A stretch of 46,693 nt of DNA from Elusimicrobiota bacterium (GCA_016218495.1 JACRDU010000148.1:1-46693), one strand, 5' to 3'. Positions 25,049 through 33,168 are shown, numbered from the stretch's first letter. Translations and numbers: made by a program. Notes: generated by a model from the letters alone, not told the origin.

Positions 25049-26412
25049 GGACGGCGCTCCTGCTCTCCGTCCTCCTGGCCCTCGCCCCCGCGGCACGGGC
25101 CGCGGGCGCCGGGGCCGACCCGTTCAACTTCCTCTTCCTCGACGCGGACGCGCGGGCCGTGGCGATGGGCGGCGCCTATACGGCGCTCGTCGAGGACTCC
25201 AACTCCCTGCTCTACAACCCTGCCGGGCTTGCCAAGGTCCGCGGCCACGAAGCCTCCTTCATGCACAACCAGCACTTCCTCGACATCACCCAGGAGTACG
25301 CCGCCTACGCCTCGCGCTGGGGCTGGGGCGCGAGCTTCAACACCCTGCGCTTCGGGGACACCGGGCGGACCACCTATTCGAACCCCTCCGGCTCGGGGCT
25401 GGGCAGCGTCGGGATGAACAGCATGGCGCTGGGCACGGGCTACGGCAGGGAGCTGCTGCCCGGCCTGCGTGCCGGGGCCGGCTTCAAGTACATCCATGAG
25501 GCGATCGCCGGAGTCTCCGCCCAGGGCTACGCCTTCGACCTCGGCGTCCAGCACGAGCCGGCCTTCCTGCCCGGCCTGCGCCTGGGCGCCGCCGTCCAGA
25601 ACATCGGGCCCTCGGTCAAGTTCCAGCGCGACTCGGAGAAGCTGCCGCTCAACCTCCGCTTCGGGACGGCCTACGAATTCAAGCTGCTGGGCCTGGGCCA
25701 CAGCGCCGCCTTCGACGTCACCAAGGAGCGCTCCGAGTCTCCGCTGTTCGCCTTCGGCTTCGAGACCCTGGCGGCAGGCGTCCTGCCGGTGCGCTTCGGC
25801 TTCAACACGCGCAACGACGCCGGCCCGGGCGTCAGCGCCGGCGTCGGCTGGCGCACGGAGTCCTTGCGCCTCGACTACGCCTTCGTGCCCTACGGGGAGC
25901 TGGGGTCGGCGCACCGTTTCAGCGTGACTGTCCGCTGGGGCAAGAGCGAGGACATCGCCGTGCGCGAGGAGGCCCTGGCGCGCCAGACGCCGCGCGTCCA
26001 GGACAACCCGAACGCCCGCTTCTCGGCGGCGGACCGCATGCTCGCCGCCGGAGAGGCCTCCTCCGCGCGCCGCGAGCTGGACCTGGCCAAGGGGATGCTC
26101 TCCCCGGGAGACCGGCGCCTGGTGCTCTACTACCAGAAGTCGGGCGAGGCCGCCCTGCTCGACGAGGCGACCGACGAGGCCCGGGAGCTCTTCATCCAGG
26201 CCCTGCGCGAGGCACGGCGCCTCGAGACGACGGGGCCGTCCGTCGCCGCCAGCTACATCGGGCTGGCCCGGTGCTACGAGGCCCTGGGCCAGGCCGAGTT
26301 CGCCCGCCAGTCCTACGGGAAGGCCCTGGAGGTCGACCCGACCTCGGCGCAGGTGTCCCAGGTGCGCGCGGCCCTGGCGGAACTCGGGAAAGGAAGTCCG
26401 AAGAAGCGCTAG
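25045..26412 (+). CDS. PorV/UPF0164-like outer-membrane barrel with C-terminal TPR-like region
   Basis: 455 residues from the ATG at 25045, which overlaps the stop of the FN3 gene (ATGA) and follows GGTGG; translation is probably coupled. Signal peptide MRTALLLSVLLALAPAARA. The conserved start of PorV/PorQ-type proteins is clear: NFLFLDADARAVAMGGAYTALVEDSNSLLYNPAGLAKVRGHEASFMHN, followed by amphipathic strands (ASFNTLRFGDTG, GAGFKYIHEAIAGVSAQGYAFDLGVQHE, FRFGFNTR-type repeats). From about residue 320 the chain turns helical with TPR-like repeats ending in YIGLARCYEALGQAEFARQSYGKALEVDPTSAQ. PorV in type IX secretion shuttles cargo with C-terminal sorting domains. The FN3 protein next to it has such a tail, so they probably form a secretion or anchoring pair. 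A TPR tail on this family is uncommon in my experience. Confidence 0.87.
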   Translation: MRTALLLSVLLALAPAARAAGAGADPFNFLFLDADARAVAMGGAYTALVEDSNSLLYNPAGLAKVRGHEASFMHNQHFLDITQEYAAYASRWGWGASFNTLRFGDTGRTTYSNPSGSGLGSVGMNSMALGTGYGRELLPGLRAGAGFKYIHEAIAGVSAQGYAFDLGVQHEPAFLPGLRLGAAVQNIGPSVKFQRDSEKLPLNLRFGTAYEFKLLGLGHSAAFDVTKERSESPLFAFGFETLAAGVLPVRFGFNTRNDAGPGVSAGVGWRTESLRLDYAFVPYGELGSAHRFSVTVRWGKSEDIAVREEALARQTPRVQDNPNARFSAADRMLAAGEASSARRELDLAKGMLSPGDRRLVLYYQKSGEAALLDEATDEARELFIQALREARRLETTGPSVAASYIGLARCYEALGQAEFARQSYGKALEVDPTSAQVSQVRAALAELGKGSPKKR

Positions 26413-27126
26413 CTAGGCCAGGCGCTTGAGCAGGCCCTGCAGGAAGGCCGCGTCCCCGCGGCTCAGGCGCCAGCGCATGACGCCGCGCCGGAAGCGCAGC
26501 CGCCGCGTCGCCTCGGGCATATGCATGTTGACCTGCCCCTTGGCCATCGCCCTCATCCCCACCTCGACGAGCTCGTCGACCTGACGGCCTTCGAGCATCG
26601 GCTCGTCCGGCTCGGTCACCGAGCTCTCCAGGGCCGCCCGGGAGAGCTCGTAGGCCGTCACCGCCACCGCCTGCCCCAGGTTCATCGAGGGCGCGTCGGG
26701 GCGCGTCGGGATGCGCAGCAGCGCGTGGCAATGGAAGAGGTCGGCGTTCGTGAGGCCGGACTTCTCGGAACCGAACAGGACGGCCACCCGCCCGCCGCCC
26801 GGGAGACGGCGCTTGAGCCAGGCCCTCATGGCCGGCAGGGTCAACATGGTCTGGCGCTGCCTGCGGTTGTGGGCGGACGCCGTCCCGATGACGAGGTTGC
26901 AGTCGGCGATGGCCTCCTCCAAGGTCAGGACGGGGGCTTTCTCGAGGATGTCCGCGCCGTGGACGGCCGAGCGGGCCTGGCGTAGCATGGGCTCGAACGG
27001 CTCGACGACGGCCATGTCCTCCATGCCGAAGTTCGCCATCGCACGCGCGGCCGCGCCGATGTTGAGCGAATTGCGCGCACGGACCAGGACGACCCTGGCC
27101 GCGATGGGCTTGGTGGCGCGCTTCAC
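26413..27126 (-). CDS. trmJ: TrmJ-like tRNA 2'-O-ribose methyltransferase (SPOUT/TrmH family)
   Basis: 237 residues, close to the usual TrmJ length. SPOUT-fold signature motifs are all present: motif 1 NSLNIGAAARAMANFG (residues 19-34), motif 2 FGSEKSGLTN (118-127), motif 3 PSMNLGQAVAV (146-156). These form the knot that binds S-adenosylmethionine; the Arg in motif 1 and the Ser-Asn pair in motif 3 are the catalytic positions. Family members methylate position 32 of tRNA. The C-terminal RRLRFRRGVMRWRLSRGD tail is basic. It starts with GTG, 15 bases after the stop of the upstream acyl-CoA dehydrogenase, so it is probably read on the same mRNA. It ends directly against the PorV-like gene, with no spacer between the two stop codons. 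The exact tRNA target is not shown by the sequence. Confidence 0.85.
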   Translation of the reverse strand: MKRATKPIAARVVLVRARNSLNIGAAARAMANFGMEDMAVVEPFEPMLRQARSAVHGADILEKAPVLTLEEAIADCNLVIGTASAHNRRQRQTMLTLPAMRAWLKRRLPGGGRVAVLFGSEKSGLTNADLFHCHALLRIPTRPDAPSMNLGQAVAVTAYELSRAALESSVTEPDEPMLEGRQVDELVEVGMRAMAKGQVNMHMPEATRRLRFRRGVMRWRLSRGDAAFLQGLLKRLA

Positions 27127-27141
27127 GGAGCCGGCGGTTCT

Positions 27142-28815
27142 CTAGGCCGCTTCGGCCTTGAAGACCTCGGGGAGCTTCCTGGCGACGAGGTCCATGTCGG
27201 CGATGGCGCCCTTCTGCGCCTTGGCGACCGCCTTCATGTTGATGCCCTCGACGAGCCCGACGGTGTCCTGCTCCGAGCAGCCGGCGACCAGGGCCAGGCC
27301 CTCGCTGGCGATCCAGGAGGCGGACTGCGCCGCGTGGACGCGGCTCATCGCCCTCCAGGTCTCCTGGTCGAAGACCACGGCCTCGGGCAGGGCGTCCTTG
27401 GCCGCGGCGCGGCAGAACGCGCCCGCGGTCTCGGCGTAGCACATCAGCTCGCCCAGCTTCATGTGGGAGAACTGGTTGGAGGTGAGCTTCTGGTCGTAGC
27501 AGGCCTGCAGCACGCGGGAGAGCGCCCGCATGGCCGCGGCGGCCGAGGCGGCGCCCACATCCGGGCCCTTGGCGTGCAGGGCGTCCATCTCCTCGGCGAG
27601 CTTGTCATAGAAGCGCCCGTCAGCGTTGATGTTGTCCTGCCAGCGCTGGCGGAAGGTCGTCATCTCGAGGATCTCGCTGGTCCCTTCGTAGATGCAGGTG
27701 ATCTTGACGTCGCGCTTGAGCTTCTCGACCGGGTACTCGCGCACGTAGCCGTTGCCCCCGAAGGCCTGGATGGCGCAGTCCGCCGCCCGGTTGGCGGTCT
27801 CGGTGGTCAGGAGCTTGGCGATGGCCCCCTCGGTCTGCAGGCCCTCTTCGCCGCCGTCGATGCGCTTGGCGATCTCCTCGATGAAGGCGCGGCAGGCCTC
27901 GAGGCGGGCCGTGAACGGAACGATGAGCTTGTGGGTGAAGCCCTGCTTGGTGTTCAGGGGCTGGCCGCCGACCAGGCGGACCTGGCCGTACTTGACGGCC
28001 TGCTCGAGCGCCTTCCAGCCGGTGCCCAGAGCCATCGCCGCGACCAGGAGCCGCGTGTAGCCGAACACCGCCTGCGCCTGGCGCATGCCCTTGCCCTCGA
28101 CGCCGCCGATGAGGTTCTCGGCCGGGACATAGACCTCGTTGAAGGCCAGGGCCGTGGTGTTGCTCAGACGGATGCCGTGCTTGTCCTCGTGCTTGTCCTG
28201 GGTGAAGCCCGGCGTCCCCTTCTCGACGATGAACCAGGAGACCCCCTTGGGGGAGCGCGCCAGGACGGTGTAGACCTGCGCGGTGCCGCCGTTGGTGATC
28301 CACATCTTCCCGCCGGTGATCTTATAGCCGACGACCTTGTCGCCCTCCATGACGCGCTCGGCGCGGGTCTTGAGGTGCAGGAGGTCGGAGCCCGCCGCGG
28401 CCTCGGTGGCGCCGTAGGCGACCAGGCAGCGGGTCTCTACGATCTTTTTGACCCACTTCTCCTTCTGCTCGTCGGTGCCTCCCATGAAGATGGGGTCCAT
28501 GCCGAGGAAGGTCGCGAAGACGGTGGTGCAGACGCCTAGGTCGAAGCCGGCCAGGAGCTCGCAGGCGCGGTAGATGTCGTAGGAGTTCCCGCCCAGGCCG
28601 CCGTACTTCTCGGGGATGAGCAGCAGGTTGACGGCGACCTTCTCGGGGTCGTAGAGGTCCTTGATGACGTCTTCGGGGTCCTTGTTCTCGTGGTCGAGGT
28701 GGTTGAGGCGTTCGTGCTTGAGGTTCTTGTTCCCGTACTCGCGGATGGTGTCGAGCACCATCTTGCGCGTGTCGACGTCCAAGCCCGTCATGCCCATGCT
28801 CTGAGAAACGCTCAT
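27142..28815 (-). CDS. Long acyl-CoA dehydrogenase with C-terminal extension
   Basis: 557 residues from the ATG at 28815, preferred over GTG at 28824 because AGGTG lies 8 bases before it. The dehydrogenase core covers about 20-405: LLLIPEKYGGLGG, VAYGATEAAAGSDLLHLKTRAE (FAD and substrate loop), KMWITNGGTAQVYTVLARS, and AIQAFGGNGYVREYPVEKLKRD. The catalytic Glu is in CIYEGTSEILEM. About 150 further residues form a helical extension (RALSRVLQACYDQKL, FCRAAAKDALPEAVVF), as in the longer members of the family. It differs clearly from the 383-residue enzyme at 9909, so the two are not recent duplicates. Substrate chain length cannot be read from the sequence. trmJ follows within 15 bases. Confidence 0.9.
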   Translation of the reverse strand: MSVSQSMGMTGLDVDTRKMVLDTIREYGNKNLKHERLNHLDHENKDPEDVIKDLYDPEKVAVNLLLIPEKYGGLGGNSYDIYRACELLAGFDLGVCTTVFATFLGMDPIFMGGTDEQKEKWVKKIVETRCLVAYGATEAAAGSDLLHLKTRAERVMEGDKVVGYKITGGKMWITNGGTAQVYTVLARSPKGVSWFIVEKGTPGFTQDKHEDKHGIRLSNTTALAFNEVYVPAENLIGGVEGKGMRQAQAVFGYTRLLVAAMALGTGWKALEQAVKYGQVRLVGGQPLNTKQGFTHKLIVPFTARLEACRAFIEEIAKRIDGGEEGLQTEGAIAKLLTTETANRAADCAIQAFGGNGYVREYPVEKLKRDVKITCIYEGTSEILEMTTFRQRWQDNINADGRFYDKLAEEMDALHAKGPDVGAASAAAAMRALSRVLQACYDQKLTSNQFSHMKLGELMCYAETAGAFCRAAAKDALPEAVVFDQETWRAMSRVHAAQSASWIASEGLALVAGCSEQDTVGLVEGINMKAVAKAQKGAIADMDLVARKLPEVFKAEAA

Positions 28816-28920
28816 CGGATGCACCTCGTTTAAGACCTATTAAGGAAAGGATGCCAAATTATCGGGCCTTTGGACCCGGGTTTCTGTAGGCACCGAAACT
28901 GCCAGCGTACGGCAGAGCCA

Positions 28921-29961
28921 TCAATCGAACCAATGCCTGGTCCTGAGGCAGAGGCCGCAGACGGAGAGCATCACGGGCACCTCGACCAGGACGCCGACGA
29001 CGGTAGCCAGGGCGGCCCCCGATTCGGGCCCGAAGAGGGCGATGGCAGTGGCCACGGCCAGCTCGAAGAAGTTGCTCGCCCCGATGAGGGCGCCCGGCGC
29101 CGCGACGGCGAACTCGACCTTGAACAGGCGCATCAGACCGTAGACCAGGCCGGCGTTGAAGTAGACCTGCAGCACGATGGGCACGGCGATGAGGGCCACA
29201 TGCAGGGAGCGCCCCGTGATGTTGTCGGCCTGGAAGGCGAAGATGAAGACCAAGGTCGCCAGCAGCGCGACGACGCTCACGGGATGGAAGCGCGGCAGGA
29301 AGGCGGCCTCGAACCACTCCCGGCCGTGGGAGCGCACGAGCAGCGCGCGCGTCAGTGCCCCCGCCGACAGGGGGATGACGATGAAGACCACGACGGCGTA
29401 CACCAGCACCATGAACGGCACCGTCAGCGAGGAAGCCCCGCTGACCAGGAACTTGACCAGCGGGGCGAAGGCGACCAGCATCACGAGGTCGTTGAGCGCC
29501 ACCTGCACCAAAGTGTAGGCGGGGTCGCCGTCGGTGAGGTAGCTCCAGACGAACACCATGGCCGTGCAGGGCGCCGCGGCCAGGATGATGACCCCGGCTA
29601 TGTACTGCTCGGCAAGCTCGGGGCCTATCCAGGGCAGGAACAGGTGCTTGAAGAACACCCAGCCCAGGAGCGCCATGCTGAAGGGCTTCACCAGCCAGTT
29701 GACGAACAGGGTGACCAGCAGGCCCTTGGGCCGCTTGCCCACGCTTAGGATGGAGCCGAAGTCCACCTTGAGCATCATCGGATAGATCATCAGCCAGAGC
29801 AGGACGGCTATCGGGATGTTGATGCGGCTGCCGCCGCCGAATTCCATGGCGCGCAGGCCCTCCATCAGCCCGGGCGCGGCCTTCCCCAGGGCCACGCCGA
29901 AGACCATGCACAGGCCCACCCAGAGGGTCAGGTAGCGTTCGAAGACGTTCAGGCGCTTCAT
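28921..29961 (-). CDS. acr3: ACR3-type arsenite efflux permease
   Basis: 346 residues with about ten membrane segments. ACR3 carriers export arsenite (and in some cases antimonite) using the proton gradient. Seen: the key Cys in LAAAPCTAMVFVWSYLTDGD (C132), and VGVLVEVPVMLS near the C-terminus carrying the conserved Glu. Other family segments are NWLVKPFSMALLGW, NDLVMLVAFAP and LIGASNFFELAVATAIALFG. The ATG at 29961 overlaps the arsR stop (ATGA) and follows GGAAGGGG, so translation is coupled to arsR. The pair forms a minimal arsenic resistance operon. There is no arsenate reductase (arsC) or methyltransferase (arsM) in this window, so protection against arsenate would need a reductase elsewhere. 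Confidence 0.93.
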   Translation of the reverse strand: MKRLNVFERYLTLWVGLCMVFGVALGKAAPGLMEGLRAMEFGGGSRINIPIAVLLWLMIYPMMLKVDFGSILSVGKRPKGLLVTLFVNWLVKPFSMALLGWVFFKHLFLPWIGPELAEQYIAGVIILAAAPCTAMVFVWSYLTDGDPAYTLVQVALNDLVMLVAFAPLVKFLVSGASSLTVPFMVLVYAVVVFIVIPLSAGALTRALLVRSHGREWFEAAFLPRFHPVSVVALLATLVFIFAFQADNITGRSLHVALIAVPIVLQVYFNAGLVYGLMRLFKVEFAVAAPGALIGASNFFELAVATAIALFGPESGAALATVVGVLVEVPVMLSVCGLCLRTRHWFD

Positions 29962-30302
29962 CGGCACCCCTTCCTCCTCACCGCCGCCAGCTTCGCCGCG
30001 TCGCGCCTGAGCGCCGGCACCTCGTCGAGGCAGGCGTCCAGGCAGCCGACCAGGCGCTCATGGAACGTCCCCGTCGGCCGCGCCAGGGAGTAATGCCGCC
30101 ACGCACCCTCCCTACGGACGGTCACCAGGCCCGCGCGCTTCAAGTAGGAGAGGTGGCGGGAGACCTTGGGTTGCGGCGCGCCGAGGACGGCCATGATGTC
30201 GCAGACGCAGAGCTCGCCCTTCGCCAACAGATGCAGGACGCGTAGGCGGGTCCCGTCCGCGAAGGCCTTGAACATCCGGTCGATGGAGGGAGACGCCGAC
30301 AT
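29958..30302 (-). CDS. arsR: ArsR/SmtB-family arsenic-responsive repressor
   Basis: 114 residues. Winged-helix repressor that leaves its operator when arsenite binds. Seen: DRMFKAFADGTRLRVLHLLAKGELCVCDIMAVLGAPQPKVSRHLSYLKRAGLVTVRREG. The ELCVCD box supplies Cys32 and Cys34, the metal-sensing pair of classical ArsR, and QPKVSRHLSYL is the recognition helix. The C-terminal segment (LDACLDEVPALRRDAAKL) carries one more Cys near position 90. It is the first gene of the operon with acr3 and overlaps it by four bases. A dyad that could be its operator covers the start codon region, which would give autorepression. Confidence 0.93.
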   Translation of the reverse strand: MSASPSIDRMFKAFADGTRLRVLHLLAKGELCVCDIMAVLGAPQPKVSRHLSYLKRAGLVTVRREGAWRHYSLARPTGTFHERLVGCLDACLDEVPALRRDAAKLAAVRRKGCR

Positions 30303-30320
30303 ATTCGCCTATGCAGATAT
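30301..30320. promoter_or_regulatory. Imperfect dyad at the arsR start, candidate ArsR operator
   Basis: ATAT outer arms with inner GC-ctat-GC pairs give an imperfect 20-base dyad overlapping the first bases of arsR. On the minus strand TAATAT (just outside, near 30322-30317) could be a -10 box. The position fits ArsR autorepression. Symmetry is only about 7 of 10 pairs. Confidence 0.4.
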
Positions 30321-30435
30321 TACCACGCGCAGAGGCGCTCTGGAAGGCGTCCGCCGGCAACAGCGACTGCATGAGTGCATGTGGTACGGCGATTACGGTC
30401 GCACTGGACGCTGCCGCCGTTGAGAAGGGACGCAC

Positions 30436-30454
30436 AACCCCCCACGGGGGTTGC
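30436..30454. repeat. Hairpin CAACCCCC-CAC-GGGGGTTG
   Basis: Perfect 8-bp arms around a 3-base loop, the first of three dyads in the gap. It could form in RNA or DNA. No T-run follows it. Confidence 0.7.
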
Positions 30455-30492
30455 GCGGAACTGGGGGGCCGGCTTCCGTTCTACTTCACTTG

Positions 30493-30522
30493 TCCACAAC
30501 TCGCGGCGCCGCGAGTTGTGGA
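30493..30522. repeat. Perfect 30-bp palindrome with no spacer
   Basis: The left half TCCACAACTCGCGGC is the exact reverse complement of the right half, with no unpaired centre. On DNA this is a large two-fold symmetric site; as RNA the tip would be strained. It resembles a site for a dimeric or tetrameric DNA-binding protein more than a terminator. Confidence 0.85.
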
Positions 30523-30572
30523 TAAGCAGGCACGGGATACCCCCCCGGTCCGTCGGGAATTCATGGAAACGC

Positions 30573-30602
30573 CATTTCACTTTCCCGGGGAGAGTGAAAT
30601 GA
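30573..30602. repeat. Hairpin with arms CATTTCACT and AGTGAAATG
   Basis: Nine-bp perfect arms flank an 11-base core TTCCCGGGGAG that is itself partly self-complementary. It lies nearest the end of the MetE-like gene and could serve as its transcription end, though no T-run follows. Confidence 0.65.
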
Positions 30603-30672
30603 GCGAATACGCAATCCGGGGACGTTCCTGGATGACTTGCCTCCCGCCTGGGCGTCGGGACCGGCCTCAATG

Positions 30673-31722
30673 CTAGCCCAGCTCGAGTCCGGCCAGGCGC
30701 GTCCCCTCCAGCCGGGCGCGCACCTTGGCGAATGCGGTGTCGCGCGAGGTGGAGGCGTCGTCGGCGAACGGCGAGAACCCGCAGTCGTCGGTGGTCCCCA
30801 GGCGCCCGGGGGCGATGAAGCGGGCCGCCTCGAGCACCCGGCCCCGCACCTCCTCGGCGGTCTCCACCTTCGCGCAGATGGGGTCGGTGACGCCCACGAA
30901 GATGGTCTGGTCGCCCTTCGCGTGGGCCTTGATGGCCTTCAAGACCCGGAGCCTGTCCTTCTCGCCGGCCAAAGCGATATAGAAGCGCCCGGCCTTGAGC
31001 TCGAATAGGGTGGGCAGCAGCCCGGCGTAGTCGACGTCGGCGCTGTGGGTGGAGTCCTGGTCGCCGCCCGGGCAGGTATGGACGCCTATCCTCTTGCGCT
31101 CCTCGGCGCTGAAGCGCTCGAGGACGGAGTTGTTGAGGGCCACGAAGGATTTGAGCAGGCCCCCCGAGGGGTCGAGCTTGAGCGACAGGCGGGCCTCGGT
31201 GAAGTCCACCTGCACGCTGTGCGCCCCGGCGGCCAGGCAGCGGCGGATGTCGGCCTCGTGCTCGCCCAGCAGGTCCTTGATGAAGGCCTCGCGGGGATAG
31301 CCGGGGACGCCCTCCTGCGGGTAGAGCAGGCTCAGCGCCGAGGCCGAGATGACGGCCTGCTTGACCGGGACCTTGGCGTACTTCTTGGCGGCCTTGAGGT
31401 AGCCGTCCGCGTAGGCGCAGTAGCGAAAGGGGCCCTTGGAGACCTTGGGGAGCTGGCGCGTGTGGCCGTCGGCGAAGGGGATGGTCACGCCGCCGGGGAC
31501 CAGGCCGCCCAGGCCCGCCACCGGGTAGGTGGCGAAGCTGGGCTTGGACTGCTCGCCGTCGGTGATGACGGGCGACCCAGTGGCCTCGAAGAGCCTTATC
31601 GTGTCGCGCACGGCGGCGTCGAAGGCCGCGTCCAGGTCATTCTGCGCCGCCCCGGCCTGCATGGCCGCGAGCAGGGCCGCCGGCCGGGGTATGCTGCCGA
31701 TGGGTTCGGTGGGGATGTTCAT
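30673..31722 (-). CDS. Cobalamin-independent methionine synthase C-domain-like methyltransferase
   Basis: 349 residues, matching the catalytic C-terminal half of MetE rather than the 750-residue full enzyme. The fold transfers a methyl group to a thiol held by zinc. Seen: start IGSIPRP as in MetE-C proteins, VITDGEQSKPSF, ZINC ligand pair in GVHTCPGGD near 212, FYIALAGEKDR, and the second zinc Cys in TTDDCGFSPFADD near 312. The missing N-terminal half means the methyl donor is probably not free folate-polyglutamate in the MetE manner; archaeal-type stand-alone versions use a corrinoid protein. GGAGGA lies 4 bases before the ATG. It starts 27 bases after the unrecognised 31750-33156 gene on the same strand, so the two are probably one operon. 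Confidence 0.82.
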   Translation of the reverse strand: MNIPTEPIGSIPRPAALLAAMQAGAAQNDLDAAFDAAVRDTIRLFEATGSPVITDGEQSKPSFATYPVAGLGGLVPGGVTIPFADGHTRQLPKVSKGPFRYCAYADGYLKAAKKYAKVPVKQAVISASALSLLYPQEGVPGYPREAFIKDLLGEHEADIRRCLAAGAHSVQVDFTEARLSLKLDPSGGLLKSFVALNNSVLERFSAEERKRIGVHTCPGGDQDSTHSADVDYAGLLPTLFELKAGRFYIALAGEKDRLRVLKAIKAHAKGDQTIFVGVTDPICAKVETAEEVRGRVLEAARFIAPGRLGTTDDCGFSPFADDASTSRDTAFAKVRARLEGTRLAGLELG

Positions 31723-31749
31723 CGCGTCCTCCGCGTCATAGCGTTAAAG

Positions 31750-33156
31750 TCATCCTCTCCAAATCGCGAACACGAGCTGGAAGGCCACCGGGCCCTTCAC
31801 CGGCGGCGCCGGGACGACGGCGGCCAGCTCGGACAGGCCCTTGAGCCGCTCGCCCAGGGCGTCCGAGCGCGCCCGGATGACGGCGGCGGCGCCGGGGGCC
31901 AGCTCGAGCTGGACGGCGAGGTCCGCGCCCGGGCCGCGAGGCTGCCTCTTGAAGTGCAGGCGCACGGCGACCTCCAGGTCCTTGGCGTAGGCGGCCAGCT
32001 CCGCGGCGGAAAGGGCCTCCTCGGCCTGCTCTTGGCCGCTCAGCAGCAAGATGCGCTCGAGCTCGGCCACGGGGTCGGGCGCGCGGTCCGCCGGGCGCGG
32101 CGGGAGGGCCGTTTCCCAGCCGCCCGCGGCGGTATAGGTCTTGCCGTCGACCGGGTTCTGGAACGACTCCTGGACCCACTGCAGGGCGAAGCCGAGGACG
32201 CCGCCGGAAGGAGGGAGGGCGTAGTTGCCGCCGTCCTCCGCCGCCGACTTCAGGGCCCCCAGCTGGCGCTCGCTGAGCGCGGCGGCGAAGCCGTCCTCGT
32301 AGACGCTCACCACGTCGCCGTCCGGATTGCCCCCGAAGGCCATGAAGCAGCCGGCCAGGCGCTTGCCCGCGCTGCCCGGCGGGGTGATCGCCCGCGGGTC
32401 CGCGCCCGGCTCCCAGGCGAAGCAGCCGTCGGCCCGCGGGTCGCTGCCGAGAAGGAAAGCGACCGTCGCCTCCGGGGTCTGGGCCAGCAGCTGGCTCAGG
32501 AGACCGGCGGCTCCGCGCAGGACCCTGAGCACCACGCGCCCGTCCTCCAGGCAGGCCGTCGCGCCGGCGAGCCTGGCCCGCGGCAGCTTGGCCAGGACGC
32601 TCTCGCGCAGCAGCGCGGCGACGGGCAAAGGCTGGCGCGCGCGGTCCAGCCAGAGCGGGCAGGGGAAGAACCGCGCGCTCAGCCCGAGCTGGGCCGCCAT
32701 GCGCAGGCCGCCGTGAGATTTGGCGACCTCCAGCTCCTCGGCATGAAGCGCCACGGCCGCCAGCGCCGCGCCCGGCACCCGGAACGCCTCGGTCTCCTGG
32801 GCGGCGACGTAGGTCAAGCCGGTGAACCCCATGAACTGTCCCGGCTGGAACTGCGTGAAGCCGCCGGAGTCGACCGTGCGCCCCTGCTCCGCCTGCGGCA
32901 GCACGAGCCGAAAGAGGTCCAAGGGCGCCCGCGGCGCGGGCGCGGCCTCGGGCTGGAGCACGGTCAAGACGAGTTCTTTCTGCCTGTGGGCGGAGAGCCC
33001 GTGGCTGATGTAGGTGCGGCAGGCTCGGGATTCGCCGTCGATGGGGAGCTTATGGGAGAAGACCGCGGCCGAGAGCTTTCCGGGGACCAGCTCGTCTACG
33101 GCGCTCAGGGCCCCGGGGTCCTTGGCCAGCCGCCGCGCCCAGTCGGGGAAGTCCAT
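31750..33156 (-). CDS. Unrecognised 468-residue soluble protein
   Basis: I do not recognise this family with confidence. Start ATG at 33156 (MDFPDWARRLAKDPGALSAV), supported by TACACT ending 6 bases upstream; the frame is open further up, but that part overlaps the argH end and looks non-coding. There is no signal peptide or membrane segment. Features: SRACRTYISHGLSAHRQKELVLTVLQ near residue 45-70, GGFTQFQPGQFMGFTGLTYV near 115, a HAEELEVAKSHGGLRMAAQLGL helix, a GxxPDGDVVSVYEDGF stretch near 290, then Ala/Leu-rich helices and a final strand FQLVFAIWRG. It reads as one or two alpha/beta domains. It sits between argH (37 bases) and the MetE-like gene (27 bases), all on the minus strand, so it may be co-expressed with either. 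Confidence 0.72.
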   Translation of the reverse strand: MDFPDWARRLAKDPGALSAVDELVPGKLSAAVFSHKLPIDGESRACRTYISHGLSAHRQKELVLTVLQPEAAPAPRAPLDLFRLVLPQAEQGRTVDSGGFTQFQPGQFMGFTGLTYVAAQETEAFRVPGAALAAVALHAEELEVAKSHGGLRMAAQLGLSARFFPCPLWLDRARQPLPVAALLRESVLAKLPRARLAGATACLEDGRVVLRVLRGAAGLLSQLLAQTPEATVAFLLGSDPRADGCFAWEPGADPRAITPPGSAGKRLAGCFMAFGGNPDGDVVSVYEDGFAAALSERQLGALKSAAEDGGNYALPPSGGVLGFALQWVQESFQNPVDGKTYTAAGGWETALPPRPADRAPDPVAELERILLLSGQEQAEEALSAAELAAYAKDLEVAVRLHFKRQPRGPGADLAVQLELAPGAAAVIRARSDALGERLKGLSELAAVVPAPPVKGPVAFQLVFAIWRG

Positions 33157-33162
33157 GGGCGG

Positions 33163-33168
33163 AGTGTA
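33163..33168 (-). promoter_or_regulatory. -10 hexamer (TACACT) for a leaderless mRNA
   Basis: TACACT ends exactly 6 bases before the ATG at 33156, the position a -10 box has relative to a transcription start at the A of ATG. A weak TTCAAT lies 17 bases further upstream. No ribosome binding site precedes the start. Confidence 0.5.

Larger units (their letters stand above)
30303..30672. other. 370-base gene-free gap between the arsR and MetE-like genes
   Basis: No credible gene is seen. The gap must hold the arsR promoter and the end of the MetE-like transcript. It contains three strong dyads within about 170 bases (listed separately) and a G/C-homopolymer-rich middle. None of the dyads is followed by a T-run on either strand. 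Confidence 0.7.

Noticed and set aside
22673-25096. 807-codon antisense open frame across the FN3 C-terminus
   Set aside because: Shadow of the FN3 gene; no domain.
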